A DNA stretch of 40,702 nucleotides from CAYVBN01 sp964538565 (GTDB lineage Bacteria > Pseudomonadota > Alphaproteobacteria > Rhizobiales > Xanthobacteraceae): the NCBI GenBank assembly GCA_964538565.1, contig CAZIGW010000300.1, forward strand, positions 1 through 40,702. Reading direction: 5' to 3'. Positions 1-8,003 of the stretch are shown here, in pieces; the first letter of the stretch is position 1; every line of letters begins with the position of its first letter. The notes under the pieces are model-generated. The model worked only from the letters and a program-made list of their open reading frames with translations. It was not told the DNA's origin and did no database searches. The position numbers were made by a program, and so were the translations under genes.

Positions 1-612
1 GATCGGCAGGTTCTCCACCGCGCAATCCGTCAGCCGCTCGGTCTCGCGGGTCAGCGTGGCGCCGGTCGCGAATGCCTGGGCGGCGCCACGCACGACGCTG
101 CGCAGAAGCCGGCGATTGCGCCCGCTCAGGCGCGGATAGACGTTGACATCGTCACCCATCGCGGTGGTGAGATAGGGAACGCCCCAGTGCCGTGCGAGCC
201 GCGCCGCGAGCGCCCCGAGCGGCAGGACGTGAAATCCATGCACGAGATCGGGGCGCGGCAGGCCGAGCGCGCGCACCGAGAGATATTGCGAAAGATCCGG
301 CGCGAACCAGGCGTTCTCGCGCGGCACGGTGACGTAGCGCGGCCGCAGGATGGTCACCGATCCGTCGGTCTGGCGCGGCGGGACCGCGACATACTTGCGC
401 CAGCGCGAATGGCCGGCGAGCGGCCACGGGACCCACGGGGTCGGCACGACCACGGTGAGGTCGAATCCGGCGGCGGCGATGAGCTGGAACTGCTCCTGAT
501 GGAACGTGCCGGCGACATGGTGCTCCGAAGGATAGCCGACAGCCGTCACGAGCAGCCGGATCGGGCGTTCCGCTCGCGCCGGCGCGGACGGCGGCGTGCT
601 CGTCGCCGTCAT
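1..612 (-). CDS. GT4-type glycosyltransferase, N-terminal part (cut by window edge)
   Basis: Reading the minus strand from the ATG at 612 gives an open frame of about 204 residues that runs off the left edge. It has the layout of a GT-B glycosyltransferase N-domain: an early RLLVTAVGYPSEHHVAG segment, then FHQEQFQLIAAAGFDLTVVV, and later PDLVHGFHVLPLGALAARLA followed by GVPYLTTAMGDDVN, which corresponds to the GT4 'go and listen to the acceptor side' region before the linker. The catalytic EX7E region would lie outside the window. It follows the SDR at 686-1642 with a 73-base gap. An in-frame TTG near 702 would make the two genes overlap, but ATG 612 is the simpler start. Donor and acceptor cannot be told. 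The family call is fairly sure; the role in glycan assembly is inferred from context. Confidence 0.75.
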   Translation of the reverse strand, partial: MTATSTPPSAPARAERPIRLLVTAVGYPSEHHVAGTFHQEQFQLIAAAGFDLTVVVPTPWVPWPLAGHSRWRKYVAVPPRQTDGSVTILRPRYVTVPRENAWFAPDLSQYLSVRALGLPRPDLVHGFHVLPLGALAARLARHWGVPYLTTAMGDDVNVYPRLSGRNRRLLRSVVRGAAQAFATGATLTRETERLTDCAVENLPI

Positions 613-685
613 GCCGGAAGAGGTCGCCTCGCCGGGGAGCGGACCTTCCTGGCCGGCGCCGCGGGCGAGCGACGTGTCGAACGTC

Positions 686-1642
686 TCAAGAAAACGAGCC
701 AATATTTTCTTCCATCCGAAGCAGGTCGCGATCGAGCGCCTCGGCGAGCGGGCTCGGATTCCAGCCAAGCAGGCGCCGCGCCTTTTCAATCTCCGCAAAC
801 GAGACCGGCGGCTCGCCGGGCCGCATGGGACGCTCGCCGAACCGCAGCAGGTCGCGCGGCGCGCCGAACCTGTCGGCGACGTCGACCAGCAGGTCGCGCA
901 GCACGATCCCCTCCCCGCGAGCAATGTTGAAGATGTCGAACGTGGCGCGCGGCAGGTCGTCGGCGATCCGCCCATAGGCCTCGCACACGTCGGTGATGCC
1001 GATGAAGTCGCGCCGTTGCGTGCAAGCCGACAGCATGACCGGCTCTCCGGCCCGCAACCTGGCGACCGTCAGCGCCAGGAGCTTCTGCGGATTGTCGAGC
1101 GCCCCGAACGGCACATAGAGCCGCGCCACGCGCGTCGGGACCTCATGAAGCGCGGCCACCTGCCGGGCGCGCAGAGTCGCGGCGAGCTTCGACAACCCGT
1201 AGGGCGTGTCGGGCAGGCAGGCGTCGGATTCACGATGGCCGCGCTCCTGCGCCGCGTATTCGGCCGAAGAACCCGTGAGGATGACACCGCATCGCGTCCG
1301 CGCGAGCGCCGCATAGAGCACCGCGAGCGGCGCCACGTTGACCGCATGGCCGGCTTCGAGATCGTAGTCGGGCGATGCATAGTTCGTGGCGTAGCCGGCG
1401 TGATGGATCCAGAGCGTCGGCGCGGTCCGATCGAGGAGAGCCATGATCGTGCGCGGCTCGCGCAGGTCGAGCGGGTGAAATTCGACGAACGGGGCGATCG
1501 CCGCGAGCCGCCGCGCCTCGATGCCCTCATAGCGAGCGCGTGGACGGCTGAGCGTGGCGACGACCCGGTGGCCGCGCTGCGCCCAGTGGCGCGCCAGATG
1601 ATGGCCGACGAAGCTCGACGCGCCGGTGATGACGACGGTCAC
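686..1642 (-). CDS. Extended SDR: NAD-dependent sugar epimerase/reductase
   Basis: 318 residues from a GTG at 1642 that overlaps the TGA of the cupin gene (GTGA), the junction style used throughout this operon. A Rossmann start TGASSFVG is at about residues 6-13, the TGSSAEY serine segment at 123-129 and the YxxxK pair at Y148/K152 (YGLSK), so the catalytic residues of extended short-chain dehydrogenases are present. It lies last in a set RfbF-RfbG-cupin-SDR, so the natural inference is reduction of the 4-keto group of a CDP-6-deoxy-hexulose after epimerisation, yielding an activated 6-deoxyhexose. A 2- or 4-epimerase role is equally compatible with the sequence. Starts further upstream in the same frame run antisense-like through the cupin gene and were rejected. 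Confidence 0.85.
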   Translation of the reverse strand: MTVVITGASSFVGHHLARHWAQRGHRVVATLSRPRARYEGIEARRLAAIAPFVEFHPLDLREPRTIMALLDRTAPTLWIHHAGYATNYASPDYDLEAGHAVNVAPLAVLYAALARTRCGVILTGSSAEYAAQERGHRESDACLPDTPYGLSKLAATLRARQVAALHEVPTRVARLYVPFGALDNPQKLLALTVARLRAGEPVMLSACTQRRDFIGITDVCEAYGRIADDLPRATFDIFNIARGEGIVLRDLLVDVADRFGAPRDLLRFGERPMRPGEPPVSFAEIEKARRLLGWNPSPLAEALDRDLLRMEENIGSFS

Positions 1643-2130
1643 GCCGGCTCCCACGATACGTTGACCGGGGGGTCGTCGAGGCTCCGGGTCTCGGCCTCGG
1701 CCGGGTCGTGCGGCAGGCTGGCGCAATTGGCGACCAGCGATGCTCCTTCGGCCATTCCCTGAAACGCGGTCCAGAGCCCCGGCGACACGACGACGAGCTG
1801 ATAGTCGTCCGGACCGAGCACGAGATCGAGGGTCTTTCCGCGCGTCGGACTTTCGTCGCGATCGTCGAACACGACCAGACGCACGCGGCCGACCGGAACC
1901 GCGAGGTTCAAGGTCATGCGCCGATGCCGTTTCCAGCCTTTGACGGCGCCGCACCGGACGGTCGAGAAGTAGATCTCGCCGAACCGCGTGAAATGCGGCG
2001 CGTCGGCCCGCAGCATGTGCATCACGGCGCCGCGCTCGTCGGCGATGATGCGCAGCGGAACGACCTCGACCCCGGCGATCGTCATCGGCATGCGCCCGTT
2101 GCGCAAGAGGAGCTCACCGTCGGCGCTCAC
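1639..2130 (-). CDS. Cupin sugar epimerase, RfbC/dTDP-4-dehydrorhamnose 3,5-epimerase-like
   Basis: 163 residues, with a GTG start at 2130 overlapping the rfbG stop. The protein has the single cupin-barrel pattern of the RmlC family: RADAPHFTRFGEIYFSTV, then GAVKGWKRHRRMTLNLAVP, GRVRLVVFDDRD, and the late SPGLWTAFQGM segment typical of the C-terminal strand. It is somewhat shorter than RmlC (about 180 residues). The catalytic His of RmlC normally sits in an H(R/K)G-H-x-Q type motif; here the corresponding region reads KGWKRHRRM, as in the divergent WxxFxG subfamily that epimerises only one position. Following glucose-1-phosphate cytidylyltransferase and CDP-glucose 4,6-dehydratase, it probably acts on CDP-4-keto-6-deoxyglucose. 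The exact epimerised carbon is unknown. A downstream ATG at 2091 is an alternative start. Confidence 0.8.
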   Translation of the reverse strand: MSADGELLLRNGRMPMTIAGVEVVPLRIIADERGAVMHMLRADAPHFTRFGEIYFSTVRCGAVKGWKRHRRMTLNLAVPVGRVRLVVFDDRDESPTRGKTLDLVLGPDDYQLVVVSPGLWTAFQGMAEGASLVANCASLPHDPAEAETRSLDDPPVNVSWEPA

Positions 2131-3185
2131 ACGGAGACGTATTCGGGGATCTGCCGCTCGGTCACGGCGACCGGATCGGCCCCGGCGCCGACCTCGCGAT
2201 ACCAGGCGACCGTCTGATCGACCGCCCGGGCAAAATCCCAGCGTGGATGCCAGCCGAGCTTTGTCTTTGCCTTGTCGTTCGAGAGCATCAGGAGCTGCGC
2301 CTCATGTGGAGCGTCGGCCTGCGGCGCGACCACCACCTCGCCGCCCTCCCATTGGCCCGCGACACGCTGCGCCAGTTCCTTCACGGTGCGGACGTTCTCG
2401 ACGTTGGGCGCGAAGTTCCATGCGCCGGAGGCGGTCAGATCGCCGCCCAGAAGGCGCGCGGCGAGCAGAAGATAGCCCGAGACCGGCTCGAGCACGTGTT
2501 GCCACGGGCGAGTGGCCGCGGGATTGCGCAGGCGGACCGGCTCGCGTCGTTCGAGCGCGAACACGCAGTCGGGCAGGATGCGGTCGCGCGAACGGTCGCC
2601 GCCGCCGATCACGTTGCCGGCCCGCGCGCTCGCCGCGGCAAATTCGCCACGCGCCCGGAAGTATGCCGATTGATAACAGGCGAAGACCAGCTCGGCGGCG
2701 GCCTTCGAACTGGAATAGGGATCGTGCCCGCCCAGCTCGTCGTTCTCGCGGTAGGCCCAGACCCATTCCTTGTTGAGGTAGCACTTGTCTGACGTCACGA
2801 ACACGAGCGCGCGGACCGTCGGCGCATTCCGCACGGCCTCCAGAAGATTCACCCCGCCGCCCACATTGGTGTCGAACGTGAGCTTCGGCTCGGCGTAACC
2901 CCGGCGCACCAGCGCCTGGGCGGCCAGATGGATGACGACCTCGGGCTTTTCCGCTTCGACCACACGCCGGGTTGCGTCGAGATCGCGGATGTCGCCGAAA
3001 TGCTGGCGGATGCGTTCGCGAAGCCGCAGCAGATCGAACAGCGGCGCGTCGGGCTCGGGCGGCAGCGCGAAACCGGCGACATCCGCCCCGATCCGGCTGA
3101 GCCACGTGCACAGCCAGCTCCCCTTGAAGCCGGTCGATCCGGTCACCAGGACGCGTCGCCCGCGCAGGGTCGCGAGCGACTTCAC
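2127..3185 (-). CDS. rfbG: CDP-glucose 4,6-dehydratase
   Basis: 352 residues, GTG start at 3185 overlapping the rfbF TGA (GTGA). It converts CDP-D-glucose to CDP-4-dehydro-6-deoxy-D-glucose with bound NAD. The Rossmann motif TGSTGFKGSWL is at about 15-25 (the FKGSW variant is diagnostic of RfbG rather than of RmlB), VTSDKCY at 130-136 carries the dehydratase Thr-Ser-Asp-Lys segment, and YSSSK at 157-161 gives the catalytic Tyr and Lys. The C-terminal GWHPRWDFARAVDQTVAWY is also characteristic. Gene order rfbF-rfbG matches the start of CDP-deoxysugar pathways in enterobacteria. No RfbH/E1 dehydrase is in the window, so a 3,6-dideoxy sugar is not the evident product. Confidence 0.93.
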   Translation of the reverse strand: MKSLATLRGRRVLVTGSTGFKGSWLCTWLSRIGADVAGFALPPEPDAPLFDLLRLRERIRQHFGDIRDLDATRRVVEAEKPEVVIHLAAQALVRRGYAEPKLTFDTNVGGGVNLLEAVRNAPTVRALVFVTSDKCYLNKEWVWAYRENDELGGHDPYSSSKAAAELVFACYQSAYFRARGEFAAASARAGNVIGGGDRSRDRILPDCVFALERREPVRLRNPAATRPWQHVLEPVSGYLLLAARLLGGDLTASGAWNFAPNVENVRTVKELAQRVAGQWEGGEVVVAPQADAPHEAQLLMLSNDKAKTKLGWHPRWDFARAVDQTVAWYREVGAGADPVAVTERQIPEYVSV

Positions 3186-3958
3186 CACACTTTCCACGGC
3201 GCCCTGCCCTTCTCGTAGACGTCGTTGAGCAGCGCATAGTCCCGGTACGTATCCATGCACTGCCAGAAGCCGTCGTGCGCATACATCGCCATCTTTCCTT
3301 CGCGCGCCAAGCGCTGCAGGACGTCGGCTTCCAGAACCTGGTCTTCGCGCTCCGCGTCGAGATAGTCGAACAGCCGCCGGTCGCAGACGAAAAATCCCCC
3401 GGAGATGCGCCCGCCGCTTGCCTGCGGTTTTTCGTTGAATTCGCTGACGCGCCCCTCCACGTGCTCGATCTCGCCGAAGCGGCCGGGCGGGCGCACGCCG
3501 CTCACGGTCACGATCGGCTTGTGGCGGCGATGAAACGCGAGAAGCGCCGGAAGATCGATGTTGCTCACGCCGTCCCCGTAGGTGAGCATGAATTCGTCGC
3601 CGTCGATGTAGCGCTCGATGCGCTTGACGCGCGAGCCGGTGAGCGTGCGTTCGCCGGTCTCCGCCAGCGTGACGCGCCAATCGATGTCGCGCGGGCTCTC
3701 GATCGTCACCTTCCCGCCCTGCGCGAAGTCGATGGCGAAGTCGGCCACGCTGGTGTGATAGTTGAGGAAGAAGTCCTTGATGGCGCGCCCCTTGTAGCCG
3801 AGGCAGAGAACGAAATCCTTGAAACCGGCCGCCGCATAGCCGCGCATGATGTGCCAGAGGATCGGGTATCCGCCGATCGGAATCATCGGCTTCGGGATGT
3901 CGTCGTTGATGCCGCGGATGCGCGTGCCCTGCCCGCCGCAGAGAATCACCACCTTCAC
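3182..3958 (-). CDS. rfbF: Glucose-1-phosphate cytidylyltransferase
   Basis: 258 residues, the usual length for RfbF, starting at a GTG at 3958 that overlaps the stop of the upstream GT2 gene (GTGA). It makes CDP-glucose from CTP and glucose 1-phosphate. The nucleotide-binding signature ILCGGQGTRIRG is at residues 5-16, followed by KPMIPIGGYPILWHIM (23-38). TYGDGVSNIDL carries the metal-binding Asp, and FNEKPQ and GGFFVCDRRLFDY are family-typical. The long final WQCMDTYRDYALLNDVYEKG is the conserved RfbF C-terminus (the 'MDT.RD...L' signature). It is the first committed step for the CDP-sugar branch encoded by the four genes ending at 686. Confidence 0.95.
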   Translation of the reverse strand: MKVVILCGGQGTRIRGINDDIPKPMIPIGGYPILWHIMRGYAAAGFKDFVLCLGYKGRAIKDFFLNYHTSVADFAIDFAQGGKVTIESPRDIDWRVTLAETGERTLTGSRVKRIERYIDGDEFMLTYGDGVSNIDLPALLAFHRRHKPIVTVSGVRPPGRFGEIEHVEGRVSEFNEKPQASGGRISGGFFVCDRRLFDYLDAEREDQVLEADVLQRLAREGKMAMYAHDGFWQCMDTYRDYALLNDVYEKGRAPWKVW

Positions 3959-4890
3959 GTTGCCCCTCCCGCGGCTTCGCGCCGCCTCCCGTTGCGCTGC
4001 CCGACCGCGGAGACAGAGGTGAACAGAGACGCCACCGGGGCGAGCAGCCACCAGGGCGTGCGAACAAGGCTCTCGAAGCGGCTGCCCTCCGCCCACAAGG
4101 CGAAGCCGCAACGCAGAGCGAGCTTCTGACGCGTCAACATTCCGGCGACCCGCGCCCTGACGGAGACGCCGGGCAACCGGCTTGCTGCGCCATGGATCTC
4201 CAGCGGTTCGCGATAGGCCTGCGCGCGCCGCCCCGGCATCAGCGACGTCTGCGCCTCGTGCAGTCGGATGCGGGTCAGGACCTCCGGAACGACCGCCACC
4301 TTGCCGCCGTTCGCCGCCATGGCGACCTGCAAGGCAAAATCGGACGCATAGGTGAAGCGTTCCCGGTAACCGCCGGCCGCGAGCGCCGCGTCGCGCCGAT
4401 ACATCAGGCTCGAATGGGCGAGCGCATTGCGGTGCTGATAGAGATCGATGAGGTCCTGATGGCCGCTCGGCAGGCGGTGCGAAACGATGAGCCTCCCCTG
4501 CGCGTCGATGTTGTCGTACCAGCTCCCGACCAGCACCACGTCCGGCCGATCGCCGAGCAACGCCGCCTGACGTTCGAGGCGATGCGGCATCGGCACGTCG
4601 TCGCAGTCGTTTACGGCGACGAACGGAGCCCGCGCCTCGAGGAGAGCGCGGCGGATGCCCTGGGTGAAGGTGCGGGACGAGGACAGATCATTCTGCGGAG
4701 GCAGCAGACGGACGCGCGGATCCTGCGCTGCGCAGCGCGCCAGGATCCGCGGGGTCTCGTCGGTCGATCCGTTGTCGTTGATCACGAGCTCGAACTCGCG
4801 CAGCGTCTGGCTGCGCAGCGCTTCGAGCGTCTCCGACAGGTAGGGCGCGCCGTCGCGCACCGTCATGATGACGCTGACTTTGGGATTCAT
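3955..4890 (-). CDS. Family 2 glycosyltransferase
   Basis: 311 residues. The GT-A fold is clear: VSVIMTVRDGAPYLSETLEA at about 5-24, then ELVINDNGSTDET (the nucleotide-binding Asp-rich region around 35-47), and VAVNDCDDVPMPHRL near 91-105, where DCDD supplies the DxD metal site. FTYASDFALQVAMA followed by PEVLTRIRLHE matches the second half of inverting GT2 enzymes that transfer sugars to polysaccharide intermediates. The C-terminal stretch WWLLAPVASLFTSVSAV is hydrophobic and may sit at the membrane. It is separated from the upstream 628-residue protein by 42 bases and overlaps rfbF by 4. Donor sugar unknown; the adjacency to rfbFG makes the CDP-derived sugar one possibility. Confidence 0.9.
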   Translation of the reverse strand: MNPKVSVIMTVRDGAPYLSETLEALRSQTLREFELVINDNGSTDETPRILARCAAQDPRVRLLPPQNDLSSSRTFTQGIRRALLEARAPFVAVNDCDDVPMPHRLERQAALLGDRPDVVLVGSWYDNIDAQGRLIVSHRLPSGHQDLIDLYQHRNALAHSSLMYRRDAALAAGGYRERFTYASDFALQVAMAANGGKVAVVPEVLTRIRLHEAQTSLMPGRRAQAYREPLEIHGAASRLPGVSVRARVAGMLTRQKLALRCGFALWAEGSRFESLVRTPWWLLAPVASLFTSVSAVGQRNGRRREAAGGAT

Positions 4891-4932
4891 GATGCTATGA
4901 ATTCGACAAGCGTCGGGAATGTGCCGTCAATT

Positions 4933-6819
4933 TCATCTGGCGAGCCGCGGCGACACGCCTGCGGGCAACGCCCCTTCCGCAAGGCGACGACGGATCGATG
5001 CGTCGTCACTCACCGCATTTTTCGCCAGATCGGTCCAGAATTTTGCATCGGGCACCTGCAGGCAGCGCTTGAGATGCGCACGCGCAGCGTCGATCACCGC
5101 GCGCCGCCGCGTTTCGTCCTGCAGCAGTTCCTGCATTTCCCGGCGCAGGTCCTCCGGCCGCCGGACGCTCGGCGTGCCCGCCCCCAGCAGGTTGTCGAGA
5201 TCGAGCGCGATGTCGGAGGCGACGTGAACGACCGGAACGCCGGCCGCCGCCGCCTCGAAGGCCGTGCTGGAGGACGTGTAGAGCAGCAGATCGGCTTTCG
5301 TGAGCCATTCCGCCGCCCCGCCGCCGACGAAATCGACATGGCGGCAGTCGACGTGTTCTTCGAGCCGGCGGCGTATCGCTGCACGAAACTCCGCATCCAC
5401 CATCGGGTGAAAGTTCACGGCAAGACGCACGCCCGGAACATCCGCGGTCGCGACCGCGGCCTTGTGCGCGAGTTCGAAGGAGTCGTCGAACTGCATCGAG
5501 CAGGTGGCGAGAACGAGCTTCGGCGCCTCGGGTTCTCGCGGCGCGCCCAATGGCAGTCGCGCCAGCATGCCGGCATATCGCAGGGCGCCGCCCGCAACGA
5601 CGCGCTCGGCGGGCGCGCCAAGCGCGATCAGGCGTTCACGGAATTCAGAGCCGACCGTGAGGATCAGGTCCGGCGCCGTTCCGTCCTTCCATTGGCGCGG
5701 CGTCGGAAGCGCACTCAGATAGCGTGGCGCGAGCGGGGCGTGCTGCACGCCGATCATCCGCGTCGTCGGCAGAAGGCGGCGGAACCCGGCGAGCATCGCC
5801 TTCTCCCACGGCTGGTTCTCATATGGGAAAACCACGGCGCGCGGCGTCAGACGAGCGCGGGCGAGCGCACGCGCCAGATCGGCGTAGAGCGCCGCCGAGA
5901 CCAGCCGGGGCGATGCCCACTCGCGCGCGACAGCGAGCCGCACGAGGCGAGAGACGTCGATCCCCGCCAGAATCGGCTGTCGCGCCGCCGCGAACGGAAA
6001 TGCCAGCAGGCGCGCGTAGGCGCGAAACAGGGCGCCGAGGCCGAGGAATTGTCCGACGAGTGCAGCAGGCTCCGCATCAGATGCCGAGCCCAGTGTCCCG
6101 GCGATCGCCCCGACGGACCGCAGCCAGGTCGCGGGATTGTAGAGCCACGCGAATCCGATCCCGCTCGCATGCAGCCAGGCCGGCAGATCGCCGAGGAACC
6201 GATCGCGCTTGGCCGCGTCGCCGCGTGGGCTGCCGTCCGCCCAGCTCATCAGCAGCAAATCGCGTCCGGCGAGCGCGCGCGGGCTCGGCCCTCGCCATCG
6301 AAGGGACATGCGCTGTGCGAACCAGCGAAGCAGGAAGCCCGCGTGGGCGCGCCCAGCCTTCGGCATCCAGCGCCAGCCCGTACGCGGCCCCTCCCACCGC
6401 GCCGTCACACCGTTGGCGCGGCACAGGCCGACGAGCGCCCGACCGAGCGGCGCGTCCTCCACGACCGCGAGATGCGTCCCGCCCCCCCGCGCCGCCTCCA
6501 CCAAGGCAACGCCGCGACAGACGTCGAGGCAGAACGACGAGGTGTAGGGATTGCGCTCGGCCAGATCGGAAGAGAGCCAGGAGATCGGAAAGCGGCCCGA
6601 GGCGAGAATGGCATCGAGGTCGGTCAACTGCGGTGACAGGCGGATCGCCACGGCATTCAGCGCCTTGCCCGTGTCGGCCACCCGCTCTGGCGGCCATGCG
6701 GCTCGGACCTGCAGATAACGCCGATAGTCGTTGCCGAAATACCAGAGCGTTCGTCCTGCGGAGCCGTAGCCTCGCAGGTCGCGATCCGCCCCGACGATGA
6801 CGACGGTTGCGGGCGTCAC
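4933..6819 (-). CDS. Surface-carbohydrate biosynthesis protein, GT-B-like C-terminus
   Basis: 628 residues from a GTG at 6819 (GTGA overlap with the radical SAM gene). The N-terminal third (VVIVGADRDLRGY, then WYFGNDYRRYL) shows no familiar motif. From about residue 330 there is VVFPYENQPWEKAML, GVQHAPLAPRYLSALP, then LVLATCSMQFDDSFELAH, LAVNFHPMVDAEF and LLLYTSSSTAFEAAAAGVPV, a pattern shared with GT-B enzymes of the CDP-glycerol transferase/capsule type and, as I recall, with the poorly characterised surface-carbohydrate family first noted in Leptospira O-antigen loci (LIC13510-like). ENQPWE and the late SSTAFEA acceptor/nucleotide loop are the best landmarks. It is probably a cytoplasmic glycosyltransferase; its substrate is unknown. 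Confidence 0.7.
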   Translation of the reverse strand: MTPATVVIVGADRDLRGYGSAGRTLWYFGNDYRRYLQVRAAWPPERVADTGKALNAVAIRLSPQLTDLDAILASGRFPISWLSSDLAERNPYTSSFCLDVCRGVALVEAARGGGTHLAVVEDAPLGRALVGLCRANGVTARWEGPRTGWRWMPKAGRAHAGFLLRWFAQRMSLRWRGPSPRALAGRDLLLMSWADGSPRGDAAKRDRFLGDLPAWLHASGIGFAWLYNPATWLRSVGAIAGTLGSASDAEPAALVGQFLGLGALFRAYARLLAFPFAAARQPILAGIDVSRLVRLAVAREWASPRLVSAALYADLARALARARLTPRAVVFPYENQPWEKAMLAGFRRLLPTTRMIGVQHAPLAPRYLSALPTPRQWKDGTAPDLILTVGSEFRERLIALGAPAERVVAGGALRYAGMLARLPLGAPREPEAPKLVLATCSMQFDDSFELAHKAAVATADVPGVRLAVNFHPMVDAEFRAAIRRRLEEHVDCRHVDFVGGGAAEWLTKADLLLYTSSSTAFEAAAAGVPVVHVASDIALDLDNLLGAGTPSVRRPEDLRREMQELLQDETRRRAVIDAARAHLKRCLQVPDAKFWTDLAKNAVSDDASIRRRLAEGALPAGVSPRLAR

Positions 6820-7961
6820 ACCACCACACAGCCGCGGCAGGGAGAGACCTCCTGCCGGCGCCCGGCGAGATGACGCTCGCGCAAGGCGCGGTACGCCTCG
6901 CCGCGCCACAGCTCGCTCACCGACGCCTCGCCGATCTGCCCCGCCTTCAGCGCCGACTTGTAGTCGACATCGCACGGGTTCATCTCGCCGTTCCACCAGA
7001 CGAACGCGCGCCGCCACAGATCCGAGCACGGCGTGTCGATCCCGTTCGGAGGCATCTCGTAGGCATTTTCCCACGGGTTGTATTCGACGAATGCCACCTG
7101 ATCGACGTACTCGTGCCAGAAGCGTTCGACCTGCGCGAAGTCCTGCTCCTGCGAATAGCGCACGCCGGAGACGCGGGTGATGGTGCGGCTTTTCGGATAG
7201 TGCCGCGTCTTGATCTCCGCGAAGCGCTTCACGTTCTCGAGCACGCGCTCGAGCTTTCCGTTGATGCGCAGCCGCGAGTAGAGCTCCGGATCGGCCGCAT
7301 CGGCGGAGAACACCAGCGTGTTCGGCTCGGCGGCAAGGATCGCGTGCGCCTTCTTCTCGTCGAGATACCACGCGTTGGTGTTGATCTTCAGCGCCAGGAA
7401 TTTTCCGGCCGCGTAGGCCAGCATTCCCTCGATCTCCCTGCACAGCAGCGGCTCGCCGCGCGAGGCGAGCGTCACCGCTTCGACCTCGCCCTCGATCTCG
7501 TCGACGATCCGCTTGAAGGTCTCGAGCGGCATCTGCCCCATGTGGCCGCTGCGGCCCTGCGTGAACGCCCGATCGGTCTGGTAGCAGAACACGCATCGGT
7601 AGTTGCAGATGCTGGTCGGCTCGATCTGCACGCACGGCGGATAGGTGTCGAGCTCGCGCGTGAGCGGAAAGACGTCGTAGCGGTAGCGATAGAACAGGTA
7701 GCGCGGCAGCTCCTCGTCGGTGATGCGGTCGAGCTCGGTGACGATGTGCGGACGCAGGCGGAATTCCGCATCCGCGCCCGCCTCGTCGAGCAGCGCCGCG
7801 CACGCGCGCGTCAGCACGTCGCGCCGATGCGCATCGAGCGTCATCGTCGGCAGCCGGCTCCGCAGAACCGCGATGCGCGTGCGCAACGCGTCCGTGACTT
7901 CTCCGGCCCCACTGATCAGGCTCAGGCTGTCGGCCTTGTGGAACACTTGGCTGGCGGTCAA
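6816..7961 (-). CDS. Radical SAM protein with SPASM-like C-terminus
   Basis: About 381 residues. The CxxxCxxC cluster motif is CNYRCVFC (C119, C123, C126), preceded by PPCVQIEPTS, so it binds a 4Fe-4S cluster and cleaves S-adenosylmethionine. LASRGEPLLCREIEGML corresponds to the GGEP motif, and KINTNAW follows. The C-terminal third has CSDLWRRAFVWWNGEMNPC, later GEASVSELWRGEAY and a final PCRGC, the spacing expected of a SPASM/auxiliary-cluster domain. Similar proteins are frequent in surface-polysaccharide loci, where few functions are known. The start is unclear: a TTG at 7961 has GAGG too close to be ideal, and a GTG at 7943 is possible. It lies 42 bases after the HisC-like gene and overlaps the 628-residue protein. 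Confidence 0.85.
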   Translation of the reverse strand: MTASQVFHKADSLSLISGAGEVTDALRTRIAVLRSRLPTMTLDAHRRDVLTRACAALLDEAGADAEFRLRPHIVTELDRITDEELPRYLFYRYRYDVFPLTRELDTYPPCVQIEPTSICNYRCVFCYQTDRAFTQGRSGHMGQMPLETFKRIVDEIEGEVEAVTLASRGEPLLCREIEGMLAYAAGKFLALKINTNAWYLDEKKAHAILAAEPNTLVFSADAADPELYSRLRINGKLERVLENVKRFAEIKTRHYPKSRTITRVSGVRYSQEQDFAQVERFWHEYVDQVAFVEYNPWENAYEMPPNGIDTPCSDLWRRAFVWWNGEMNPCDVDYKSALKAGQIGEASVSELWRGEAYRALRERHLAGRRQEVSPCRGCVVV

Positions 7962-8003
7962 ACCTCGGCCCTCCGCGGATTCCCTGCGTGCACGGCCCGC
8001 TCC

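Noticed and set aside
4192..6636. An 814-codon open frame on the plus strand, opposite the GT2 and 628-residue genes
   Set aside because: Its translation is rich in Arg, Ala and Gln without any recognisable motif, and it is the complement of two well-supported genes. Long antisense open frames are common in GC-rich DNA with strong third-position bias.
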